Positions 1 through 5,810 are shown, counted from the stretch's first letter. The stretch is 6,735 nt of DNA from an uncultured Lachnospiraceae bacterium (GCA_947175305.1 CAMWMO010000088.1:1-6735), one strand, 5' to 3'. Notes: generated by a model from the sequence alone, not told the origin. Translations and numbers: made by a program.

Positions 1-266
1 GTGAGAAGCCCCTCCGTACAGATATTGTCCTTCACCGCCATGGGAACGCCTGCCAACGGTCCTGTCAGCTCTCCCGACTCTATCCGTGTCTGTACCGCCT
101 TTGCCTGAACAAGAGCACCCTCCCTGTCTATTGTAACATAACAGTTGTATTTTTTATCTTCCTCCTCGATCCGCGCAAGCACGGCCTCTGTGGCTTCCAT
201 CGCGGTCATCTTTCCCGCCTTGATCGCTGCGGACAATTCTGTTGCGGTCATGTCCATCATATTCAT
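1..266 (-). CDS. gatA: Asp-tRNA(Asn)/Glu-tRNA(Gln) amidotransferase subunit A, N-terminal part (cut by left edge)
   Basis: This is the first 88 codons of GatA, the glutaminase/amidase subunit of the cytoplasmic GatCAB complex. GatA releases ammonia from glutamine, which GatB uses to amidate mischarged Asp-tRNA(Asn) or Glu-tRNA(Gln). The visible part has the usual helical N-terminus and then the amidase-signature segment GVPMAVKDNICTEG. Its Lys79 corresponds to the lysine of the Ser-cisSer-Lys triad; the two serines lie beyond the edge. ATG at 264-266 is chosen because it is the first of several in-frame Mets (residues 1, 3, 4, 6) and lies closest to an AAAGGA motif, though about 11 nt away, which is rather long. 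The gene follows gatC by 63 bp with no terminator between, so the two are probably co-transcribed. Family identity is clear; only the exact start is open. Confidence 0.95.
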   Translation of the reverse strand, partial: MNMMDMTATELSAAIKAGKMTAMEATEAVLARIEEEDKKYNCYVTIDREGALVQAKAVQTRIESGELTGPLAGVPMAVKDNICTEGLL

Positions 267-329
267 GTAGCACTTTTTCCTTTCTAGTCAATACTGCGTG
301 TGGCGCCCATACTAATAAACCGGATCACT

Positions 330-623
330 CTACTCGAATGTCCGCGGCACCACAAACATCCCATCCTTCTCCTGCGGCGCATTGGATAACAGTCGTTCCC
401 TTTCGTTCCCATTGGTCACCACGTCCTCCCGGAATACATTCTGCACGGGAAAGACATGGGACATAGGCTCCACATCCGAAGTATCCAATTCCCCCAGCTT
501 ATCGATATAGTCAAGCATTCTGCCCATATCCGTTTTTGCCTGCTCTTTCTCCTCGTCAGACAATTCCAGCTTTGCGAGAATGCCCACATATTCTATTGTC
601 TCATCCGTAATAATATTTGCCAT
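330..623 (-). CDS. gatC: Asp-tRNA(Asn)/Glu-tRNA(Gln) amidotransferase subunit C
   Basis: A 97-residue GatC, the small subunit that wraps around GatA and helps hold the GatA-GatB complex together. The length fits the family (about 95-100 aa). The sequence has the family pattern: an N-terminal helix ([20 protein letters not shown]), a second helix with [16 protein letters not shown], the [10 protein letters not shown] segment near residue 52, and the C-terminal [20 protein letters not shown] tail. The start is the ATG at 621-623, with an AAAGGA Shine-Dalgarno motif 6 nt upstream. The frame stays open 19 codons further to a TTG at 678-680, but that extension runs into the inverted-repeat element and has no family similarity, so it is rejected. 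It lies between aspS and gatA, with gatB presumably beyond the left edge. Confidence 0.96.
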   Translation of the reverse strand: MANIITDETIEYVGILAKLELSDEEKEQAKTDMGRMLDYIDKLGELDTSDVEPMSHVFPVQNVFREDVVTNGNERERLLSNAPQEKDGMFVVPRTFE

Positions 624-671
624 GATTGTTCCTTTCTCACCTGCCATTACTTTTCGTCGGCTCATTTCATT

Positions 672-801
672 TGGGTGCAAGTTTGCTTCTTAAGGAGCCC
701 CTTGGAAAGCGTCAGTGCTTAACGAGGTTTCCCACGAGTTTAGCACTGCTACGCTTGGAACGGAGCGCAAGCGCGGCGACGTAGAAGTAAACTTGCACCC
801 A
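672..801. repeat. Inverted-repeat element, MITE-like, between aspS and gatC
   Basis: A compact block of about 130 bp bounded by 19-bp terminal inverted repeats. The left arm, TGGGTGCAAGTTTGCTTCT (672-690), matches the reverse complement of 783-801 at 18 of 19 positions, and the odd position can form a G-U pair in plus-strand RNA. Nested inside is a second inverted repeat: AAGCG-CAGTGCT (about 708-719) and AGCACTG-CGCTT (about 742-755) surround the centre. It starts 9 bp after the aspS stop and ends about 50 bp before the gatC start. No target-site duplication is obvious, no protein is encoded, and no U-tract follows the stem on either strand, so it is not a standard intrinsic terminator. The likeliest reading is a non-autonomous mobile or dispersed palindromic repeat inserted in the operon; a processing site in the mRNA is an alternative. 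Confidence 0.7.
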
Positions 802-810
802 CTATACATC

Positions 811-2562
811 CTACGTGCGCACTTTAATGTGTACTTCCCGAAGCTGCTGCTCCGTCACATCGCACGGGGCGCCGCACATCAGGTCCTGAGCAGAGCCGCT
901 CATGGGGAAAGCGATCACCTCCCGGATATTCTCCTCGCCCCGCAGGAGCATGATCATGCGGTCCACACCGGGCGCCATACCGGCATGGGGCGGCGCCCCA
1001 AACTGAAAAGCGTTGTACAAAGCGCCAAACTTGGTCTTTAACGTTTCCTCATCATAGCCCGCAATAGCGAAGGCCCTCTCCATGATCTCCATATCGTGGT
1101 TACGCACCGCACCGGAGGACAACTCCACACCGTTGCAGACGATATCGTACTGATAAGCCAGCACATCCAGCGGATCTTTCGTATTGAGCGCCTCCAGACC
1201 ACCCTGGGGCATGGAGAAAGGATTGTGCGTAAAGCCGATCTCCTTCGTCTCCGGATCCCGCTCAAACATGGGGAAGTCATTGATATAGCAGAAACGATAA
1301 GCGTTCTTCTCGATCAGATCCAGCTTCTGTCCCAGCTCGGTGCGAATCTGCCCCGCATAGTAGGCCGCCCGCTCCTCCTTATCCGCAATGAAAAAGATCG
1401 TGTCACCCACGGCAAGCTCCGCCAGCTTAAGAAGTTCACCTTTCTTTTCCTCCGGAATAAATTTATCGATAGGGCCCTTGTAGCTTAAATCCTCCGCCAC
1501 TTCCAGATAACCCAGGCCGCCCATGCCCATGTCTGTGGCAAATTTCAGAAGCTTCTCGTGGAATCCCTTGGACATCTCCGCATGCACCTTGATGGCCCGG
1601 ACCGTCCTGCCTAGGAAGGGCTTAAAGGTACATTCCTGGAAAAATGCCGTCAGATCGATGATCCGCAGGGGATTGCGCAGATCCGGCTTGTCGGTGCCGA
1701 ACTCCAGCATGGCCTGCTTGTAGCTGAGGATCGGATAGGGCGCCTTGGTCACCGCAAACCCTTCCGGCGCAAATTTTTCAAAGGTGGCGGAGAGTATCTC
1801 CTCGCCGACCCGGAACACATCCTCCTGGGTGGCAAAGCTCATCTCGAAATCCAGCTGGTAAAACTCGCCGGGAGAACGGTCCGCCCTGGCATCCTCATCC
1901 CGGAAGCAGGGCGCGATCTGGAAATACTTATCAAAGCCCGACACCATCAGAAGCTGTTTAAACTGCTGAGGCGCCTGAGGCAGCGCATAAAACTTACCCT
2001 TATATTTTCTGGAGGGCACGATATAATCTCTGGCTCCCTCCGGAGAGGACGCGCACAGGATCGGCGTCTGTATCTCCAAAAATCCCATCTCTGTCATCTT
2101 TTCCCGCAGATAGGCGATCACCTGAGAACGGAAGATGATGTTGTCCTTCACCTTCTGGTTGCGCAGATCCAGATAGCGGTATTTGAGCCGCACATCCTCT
2201 CTCGTCTCTTTTGAGGTCATGATCTCAAAGGGAAGCTGCCTATAGACCTTTCCTAGCACATCGACCTTATGTGCCTCCAGCTCGATTGTGCCGGTCGGGA
2301 TTCTGGGGTTATAAGTCTCCTCGTCCCGCTTTTCCATCACGCCTTCGATGGAGACACTCATCTCCTTTGACAGTCCCTCCAAAAGGGACGTGTCCCGCAT
2401 GACCACCTGAAGCACACCGTACATATCCCGCAGATCCACGAAGGATACGCCGCCGTGATCTCTGATATTCTCGATCCAGCCCGCCACGCGAAGTTCTCTG
2501 CCGATGTCACTCTCACTGATCTCCTGTAATGTCACATCTCTGTACTGATTTTTGATCGTCAT
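811..2562 (-). CDS. aspS: Aspartyl-tRNA synthetase, bacterial type (possibly non-discriminating)
   Basis: A complete 583-residue bacterial-type AspRS, which activates aspartate with ATP and loads it onto tRNA in the cytoplasm. Domains in order: an N-terminal OB-fold anticodon-binding domain (about 1-110); a class II catalytic core with QAPQQFKQLLMVSGFDKYFQIAPCFRDEDARADR (motif 2, 196-229) and GEFYQLDFEMSF; the bacterial GAD insertion (about 290-410); the HNPFSMP segment (446-452); and motif 3 GVDRMIMLLRGEENIREVIAFP (532-553). His36 in RDHGG occupies the site where non-discriminating AspRS has His and the E. coli and B. subtilis enzymes have Leu, so this enzyme may also charge tRNA(Asn). ATG at 2560-2562 has AAAGGTGGT upstream. 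A T-box leader controls it, and gatC-gatA follow, which could amidate Asp-tRNA(Asn). Identity is certain; the relaxed specificity is inferred. Confidence 0.98.
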   Translation of the reverse strand: MTIKNQYRDVTLQEISESDIGRELRVAGWIENIRDHGGVSFVDLRDMYGVLQVVMRDTSLLEGLSKEMSVSIEGVMEKRDEETYNPRIPTGTIELEAHKVDVLGKVYRQLPFEIMTSKETREDVRLKYRYLDLRNQKVKDNIIFRSQVIAYLREKMTEMGFLEIQTPILCASSPEGARDYIVPSRKYKGKFYALPQAPQQFKQLLMVSGFDKYFQIAPCFRDEDARADRSPGEFYQLDFEMSFATQEDVFRVGEEILSATFEKFAPEGFAVTKAPYPILSYKQAMLEFGTDKPDLRNPLRIIDLTAFFQECTFKPFLGRTVRAIKVHAEMSKGFHEKLLKFATDMGMGGLGYLEVAEDLSYKGPIDKFIPEEKKGELLKLAELAVGDTIFFIADKEERAAYYAGQIRTELGQKLDLIEKNAYRFCYINDFPMFERDPETKEIGFTHNPFSMPQGGLEALNTKDPLDVLAYQYDIVCNGVELSSGAVRNHDMEIMERAFAIAGYDEETLKTKFGALYNAFQFGAPPHAGMAPGVDRMIMLLRGEENIREVIAFPMSGSAQDLMCGAPCDVTEQQLREVHIKVRT

Positions 2563-2570
2563 AGTTACCT

Positions 2571-2579
2571 ACCACCTTT
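2571..2579 (-). promoter_or_regulatory. Shine-Dalgarno site of aspS
   Basis: On the coding strand this reads AAAGGTGGT, about 8-9 nt before the ATG at 2560-2562. It supports the chosen aspS start and lies just after the T-box terminator, so it is transcribed only when the terminator is bypassed. Confidence 0.8.
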
Positions 2580-2592
2580 CTATGATGTCCCA

Positions 2593-2634
2593 GAAAATAG
2601 AACATCCCGGAACACATTTCTGCATTCCGGGACG
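2593..2634 (-). terminator. Regulated intrinsic terminator of the aspS T-box leader
   Basis: The coding-strand RNA can form a stem of about 14 bp closed by a GAAA loop (plus-strand positions 2603-2634; core TCCCGGAA paired with TTCCGGGA), followed by the U-rich stretch TGTTCTATTTTCT. It sits between the T-box sequence and the aspS ribosome binding site, as expected for a terminator that uncharged tRNA prevents by stabilising the antiterminator. A small CGGATA/TATCCG hairpin (2633-2652) overlaps its upstream edge and the last bases of the T-box sequence. Confidence 0.88.
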
Positions 2635-2753
2635 GATAGTTATGATTATCCGCGGTACCACCCGCATTGGTAAGCCGGTATCTTCTGTTTCATATGCCTC
2701 GCCTTACCCTCTCAAAACACTTAACGCGTGCAACGTATCGCCCTAGCCCGTTT

Positions 2754-2769
2754 ATGACATCTATGTCAT
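2754..2769. repeat. Small perfect palindrome inside the T-box leader
   Basis: The sequence ATGACAT-CT-ATGTCAT gives a 6-7 bp stem. It lies between the presumed Stem I and the antiterminator of the aspS leader, where a Stem II or linker hairpin would be expected. It could equally be a protein-binding operator, but nothing else supports that. Confidence 0.5.
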
Positions 2770-2948
2770 TTTAAATTCATCCGTCTATAACACGGGTTTG
2801 AACGATCTGCTCCGGAGTGTTCCCGTCCCTGTCTTTCACAAACAGCGCTCTCAGTCGGTGACGCCGTATTCCTGTCGCTTCCCTCAGGGTGAGTCTCCTT
2901 CATTGCATTTCCTTTTGCTTTAATTGTATACAAAAATACTCTTATACT

Positions 2949-2977
2949 TTTATACCATATTTTCTGATCAAACACAA
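2949..2977 (-). promoter_or_regulatory. Predicted housekeeping promoter of the aspS T-box transcript
   Basis: On the coding strand a -35 element TTGTGT (2972-2977) is separated by exactly 17 nt from a -10 element TATAAA (2949-2954). The -10 is preceded by TATGG, which is partly extended-10-like. The surrounding DNA is much more AT-rich than the genes on either side. Transcription would start near 2942, placing the whole T-box leader downstream. The -35 is only a moderate match, and an alternative pairing (TTGATC with TATAAG, 19-nt spacer) overlaps it. Confidence 0.6.
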
Positions 2978-2988
2978 GCTTTGTATCG

Positions 2989-3020
2989 GAAAAAATACAA
3001 AGGGCATCCCGCCTACCCTT
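2989..3020 (-). terminator. Intrinsic terminator of dapL
   Basis: The coding-strand RNA reads AAGGGUA-GGCGGGA-UGCCCUU, a 7-bp stem with a 7-nt loop (3000-3020), followed by UGUAUUUUUU. The stem begins inside the dapL stop codon. It would end the dapF-dapL transcript before the aspS promoter. A second, AU-only inverted repeat (TTTGTAT/ATACAAA, about 2980-3001) overlaps the U-tract and could compete with it. Confidence 0.7.
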
Positions 3021-4239
3021 ACACCGGCAGCTTCTTGATTCGATCCACAGCCTCCACGGTGCTCTCGTAGCTTCCGAACGCCGTCAGCCGGAAATAGGTC
3101 TCTCCGCTGGGACCGAAGCCTGAACCGGGTGTGCCCACCACATTGGCATTCTCCAGCAGATAATCAAAAAACTCCCAGCTGGTCATGCCCTTCGGCGCTT
3201 TCAGCCAGATATAAGGCGCGTTAACACCGCCGGAGACCGTATAGCCGGCGCTCTTAAGCCCGTCCAAAATATAGGCCGCATTCTTCATATAGTACGCCAC
3301 CAGCTCTTTCGTCTCCCGTTTACCTGCTTCGCTGTAAACCGCCTCGCCCGCCCTCTGAATGATGTAGGGTGCGCCGTTATACTTGGTGCCGTGGCGTCTT
3401 GCCCAAAGCCCATGCAGCGACACATCCCCCGCCTTAAGCTCCTTGGGAATCACGGTATAACCCAGACGCACACCGGTAAATCCCGCGTTCTTGGAGAAAG
3501 AGCGCAGTTCGATGGCACAGGTTCTCGCACCCTCGCACTCGTAGATGGTGTGGGGCACATCCGGCTCAGAAATATATGCCTCATAGGCCGCGTCATAGAT
3601 GATGACGGAGCCGTTTTTGTTGGCATAGTCCACCCATTCCTGTAACTGTGTCTTAGTAATCGTGGAGCCCGTAGGATTGTTCGGGAAGCACAGATAGATC
3701 AGATCCGGCACCTCCTTCGGAAGCTCCGGTGCAAAGCCGTTTTCCGCCGTACAGGGCATGTAGATCACATCGCTCCATTTTTCTGTCTTTTCATCATAGA
3801 CGCCCGTCCTGCCTGCCATCGCATTGGTGTCCACATACACCGGATAGACGGGATCACAGACCGCGATCTTATTATACAATGCAAAAATCTCCTGAATGTT
3901 ACCGGAATCACACTTTGCCCCGTCGGAGACAAAGATCTCATCCGCCTCGATCTGAGCCCCTCTCGCTTTATAATCGTTCTCCGCAATAGCGTTCCGCAGG
4001 AACTCGTATCCCAGATCCGGCGCATAGCCCCGGAAGGTCTTCTCGTCCGCCATCTCATCCACCGCGCCGTGAAGCGCCTCTATGATCGCCGGGGTAAGCG
4101 GCCTTGTCACATCGCCGATTCCCAGCCGGATGATCTTTTTGTCCGGGTTTGCCGCCGCGTAGGCGTTTACCTTTTTGCCGATGGTGGAAAAAAGATAGCT
4201 CCCCGGCAGTTTCAGATAATTGTCGTTTACCTTTAACAT
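3019..4239 (-). CDS. dapL: LL-diaminopimelate aminotransferase
   Basis: A 406-residue PLP-dependent aminotransferase that makes LL-diaminopimelate directly from tetrahydrodipicolinate, with glutamate as amino donor, bypassing the succinyl and acetyl branches of lysine synthesis. The fold-type I motifs are in place: the N-terminal [17 protein letters not shown] and [10 protein letters not shown] typical of DapL, FPNNPTGS (Asn187/Asn188 region), YDAAYEAY with Asp216 for the PLP ring nitrogen, and [15 protein letters not shown] with the Schiff-base Lys250. Length fits the family. The ATG at 4237-4239 has GGAG 6 nt upstream and begins the conserved [17 protein letters not shown]. An upstream TTG (4270-4272) with AGGAG 9 nt before it would add 11 unconserved residues and is less likely. 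It follows dapF by 60 bp and ends at its own terminator, so dapF-dapL probably form one unit. Confidence 0.96.
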   Translation of the reverse strand: MLKVNDNYLKLPGSYLFSTIGKKVNAYAAANPDKKIIRLGIGDVTRPLTPAIIEALHGAVDEMADEKTFRGYAPDLGYEFLRNAIAENDYKARGAQIEADEIFVSDGAKCDSGNIQEIFALYNKIAVCDPVYPVYVDTNAMAGRTGVYDEKTEKWSDVIYMPCTAENGFAPELPKEVPDLIYLCFPNNPTGSTITKTQLQEWVDYANKNGSVIIYDAAYEAYISEPDVPHTIYECEGARTCAIELRSFSKNAGFTGVRLGYTVIPKELKAGDVSLHGLWARRHGTKYNGAPYIIQRAGEAVYSEAGKRETKELVAYYMKNAAYILDGLKSAGYTVSGGVNAPYIWLKAPKGMTSWEFFDYLLENANVVGTPGSGFGPSGETYFRLTAFGSYESTVEAVDRIKKLPV

Positions 4240-4299
4240 CGTACTCTCCATTCCGGAGCATCCGCGCGCCAAAACGCGCAGCTCCTGTCATTTAAATAG

Positions 4300-5136
4300 T
4301 TATACAAGTTCGCCCTCAAATACAGTTTCCGCAGGCCCTGTCATATAGATGGTATCTGCTTCCTGATCCCAGGTAACCGTGAGGGAGCCGCCCAGAAGCT
4401 CCACCGTGACAGTCTCCTCCGTCAACCCGTTTAACACACAAGCCACCACCGTGGCGCAGGCTCCCGTTCCGCAGGCAAAAGTCTCTCCGGTGCCTCGCTC
4501 CCACACCCGCATCCGCACCGTTTTCCTGTCGATCACTTCCACAAACTCCGTGTTCGTCCGTCTGGGAAACCGCTCGTGGTTCTCAAAAAAAGGCCCGATC
4601 TTTTCGATGGCAAGCGCCTCCACATCGTCCATAAATACCACCGCATGGGGATTTCCCATAGAAACACAGGTCATCTGATAGGTAACGCCCTGCACCTGAA
4701 TGGGTTCGTCAATGGCCTGTTCATTCTCCGAAACCACCGGCACCAGCCGCGCCGTAAGCTCCGGCGCTCCCATGTCCACCTTCACCTGCTCCACCTTGCC
4801 ATCCCGCAAAAAGAGGGTCAGGTATTTGATCTTCCCGGCGCTTATGACGCTTATGTCAGTTTTGCCCGTAAGGCCCTTGTCATATACAAATTTTCCCACA
4901 CAGCGGATGCCGTTTCCGCACATTTCCGCCCGGGTCCCGTCCGCATTGTACATCTCCATCTCAAAATCCGCTTCCTCTGAAGGGTTGATAAAGATCACGC
5001 CGTCCCCGCCGACACCAAAATGCCTGTCGCTTGCCCTGCGCACGAAATCCGGCTTTTTCTCCGGATCGATCTGTTCTGCTCCTCCGTCAATATAAACATA
5101 GTCGTTGCCACAGCCATGCATTTTTGTAAATTTCAT
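4300..5136 (-). CDS. dapF: Diaminopimelate epimerase
   Basis: A 278-residue DapF, which converts LL-diaminopimelate to the meso form used for lysine and peptidoglycan. It acts without cofactor through two cysteines working as acid and base. Both are visible: Cys73 in NADGTRAEMCGNGIRC and Cys222 in ETFACGTGACATV, near the positions known from E. coli (73 and 217). Other family signatures are MHGCGNDYVYID at the N-terminus, HFGVGGDGVIF, and MGNPHAVVF. ATG at 5134-5136 is preferred because it opens the family-typical MKFTKMHG and has GGAGAGG about 8 nt upstream. The in-frame GTG at 5143-5145 overlaps that Shine-Dalgarno motif and would add only three residues. The product of DapL, encoded next, is the substrate of DapF, so the pair completes the diaminopimelate aminotransferase route. 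Confidence 0.97.
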   Translation of the reverse strand: MKFTKMHGCGNDYVYIDGGAEQIDPEKKPDFVRRASDRHFGVGGDGVIFINPSEEADFEMEMYNADGTRAEMCGNGIRCVGKFVYDKGLTGKTDISVISAGKIKYLTLFLRDGKVEQVKVDMGAPELTARLVPVVSENEQAIDEPIQVQGVTYQMTCVSMGNPHAVVFMDDVEALAIEKIGPFFENHERFPRRTNTEFVEVIDRKTVRMRVWERGTGETFACGTGACATVVACVLNGLTEETVTVELLGGSLTVTWDQEADTIYMTGPAETVFEGELV

Positions 5137-5144
5137 GTTTTGCA

Positions 5145-5153
5145 CCTCTCCTT
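5145..5153 (-). promoter_or_regulatory. Shine-Dalgarno site that decides the dapF start
   Basis: On the coding strand this reads AAGGAGAGG. Spacing is right for the ATG at 5134-5136 and far too short for the overlapping GTG at 5143-5145, so the ATG start is favoured. Confidence 0.75.
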
Positions 5154-5182
5154 GTATACCATGTCTCAGAAGCTGTAATCTC

Positions 5183-5242
5183 TGGCAATGCCAAGAAGAA
5201 TTACGTAGTAATTCTTGCGACGCAGACTGCTGAGTCTGCGTC
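5183..5242. repeat. Cluster of palindromes between the ANTAR gene and dapF
   Basis: Three inverted repeats lie nearly end to end. The first is TGGCA-A-TGCCA at 5183-5193. The second is AAGAATTAC-GTA-GTAATTCTT at 5196-5216, a perfect 9-bp stem. The third is GACGCAGACT-GCTG-AGTCTGCGTC at 5219-5242, a perfect 10-bp stem with a 4-nt loop. None is followed by a U-tract on either strand, so they do not look like ordinary terminators. Such tight arrays of perfect stems are typical of dispersed palindromic repeats; copies elsewhere in the genome are expected but cannot be seen here. They would form strong structures in any transcript reading from the ANTAR gene into dapF. Confidence 0.75.
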
Positions 5243-5243
5243 T

Positions 5244-5249
5244 ATTATA
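5244..5249 (-). promoter_or_regulatory. Consensus -10 hexamer upstream of dapF (weak promoter candidate)
   Basis: The coding strand has a perfect TATAAT between the ANTAR stop codon and the palindrome cluster. No good -35 lies 16-18 nt upstream (the hexamer there is ATGATG; TTGCGA is 22 nt away), so it is a candidate only. If used, the dapF-dapL mRNA would start inside the 10-bp hairpin. Confidence 0.35.
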
Positions 5250-5257
5250 TCTTACCT

Positions 5258-5806
5258 TCATAATCGCATCATCGCAAGCACCATCTGCGCTGTTTCCACC
5301 ATATTCGTGCCGCTGTCCATACTGCATTTTTGCAGATAGCGGTGCGACTCCTCCTCAGACATATGGTTACGGTTCATCAAAAGTTCCTTCGCCTCCTTAA
5401 GCAGTGCCTCCTCCTCCGGGCTGCGCTCCTTAGGGCATTGTCTTGCCCGGCGTCTGCGCCGCTCAATGGCCTGGCTCATCATATCCAGCGTATTAATCAG
5501 GTCATACACCTTAAAAGGCATGGCAAGACACATGATATCGTTCCCCTCGCATTCCTGCAAGACGTTTTGAGAAGCCAGAAGCAGCATCTCAAATCCTTTC
5601 GGGAGGCAGGCGTGCAATTCACGATACAGCATATCCGGCATCCGGTAGCTGCAGATCACAATGCCCTCGCCGAGATCATCCATCGTACTCAGCGCTTGGG
5701 ATGCGGTAGTGCACACACCGCTTACCCGGAATCCGTTTTTCATAAGCAGATTGCGGATACTGCGAGCGTCCTCGGGTTTTGGCAGAACTACAATAATATG
5801 GATCAC
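5258..5806 (-). CDS. ANTAR-domain RNA-binding antiterminator with degenerate receiver domain
   Basis: A 182-residue protein with a response-regulator-like N-terminus (about 1-115), a strongly basic linker (RRRRRAR, 116-122), and a C-terminal ANTAR domain (about 128-182: EEALLKEAKELLMNRNHMSEEESHRYLQKCSMDSGTNMVETAQMVL). ANTAR domains bind paired RNA hairpins and prevent transcription termination. The receiver looks unable to accept phosphate in the usual way. The acidic pair after beta-1 is Leu8-Pro9, the phospho-acceptor position in ICSYRMPD is Ser53, and the conserved Lys is Met96 (AMPF). The start is GTG at 5804-5806, fixed by the strong GGGAGG 7 nt upstream. It follows glutamine synthetase by 40 bp, a known clostridial arrangement in which the ANTAR protein (NitR-like) regulates nitrogen genes. 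Its RNA target and signal are not visible here. Confidence 0.9.
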   Translation of the reverse strand: MIHIIVVLPKPEDARSIRNLLMKNGFRVSGVCTTASQALSTMDDLGEGIVICSYRMPDMLYRELHACLPKGFEMLLLASQNVLQECEGNDIMCLAMPFKVYDLINTLDMMSQAIERRRRRARQCPKERSPEEEALLKEAKELLMNRNHMSEEESHRYLQKCSMDSGTNMVETAQMVLAMMRL

Positions 5807-5810
5807 ACGC

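Larger units (their letters stand above)
2593..2942 (-). promoter_or_regulatory. T-box riboswitch leader of aspS (and probably gatCA)
   Basis: The coding strand contains TGCGGGTGGTACCGCG at 2651-2666, a very close match to the conserved T-box antiterminator sequence, followed by a terminator hairpin and then aspS. T-box leaders read the charging state of a tRNA and let transcription continue when it is uncharged. About 290 nt separate the predicted transcription start (near 2942) from the T-box sequence, enough for a full Stem I. A CTGAGAGC segment (2847-2854) next to a small CTGT/ACAG hairpin (2829-2845) resembles the GAGAG region of Stem I, and GGTAAG/CTTACC (about 2668-2708) could close a Stem III. 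I could not place the specifier codon with confidence: several GAC triplets and one GAT are present. The tRNA-end-binding bases read UGGU (2657-2660). Confidence 0.9.

Noticed and set aside
624..680. 19-codon N-terminal extension of gatC from a TTG start
   Set aside because: The extension overlaps the inverted-repeat element and has no family similarity, while the internal ATG has a good ribosome binding site and gives the normal GatC length.
672..801. Terminator of aspS
   Set aside because: There is no run of T after the stem in either direction, and gatC lacks a visible promoter of its own, so read-through into gatCA is more likely.
715..1041. Open frames on the plus strand, including ones opposite aspS, dapL and dapF
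   Set aside because: They lie antisense to well-conserved genes or over the repeat, have no recognisable domains, and their composition fits shadow frames of GC-rich coding DNA.
2786..2805. tRNA T-arm-like sequence (GTTCAAACCCG on the minus strand)
   Set aside because: The flanking bases do not form the 5-bp T-stem, and no acceptor, D or anticodon arms are present around it. It lies inside the T-box leader.
5196..5242. The two strong hairpins downstream of the ANTAR gene as its own ANTAR RNA target
   Set aside because: ANTAR targets need paired stems with six-base loops having A at position 1 and G at position 4. Here the loops are 3 and 4 nt, and opening the closing pairs does not give that pattern.
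5219..5242. Intrinsic terminator of the ANTAR gene
   Set aside because: The stem is perfect, but the bases after it on the coding strand (GCAAGAATTAC) contain no U-tract, and the other strand has only TATTATAT.
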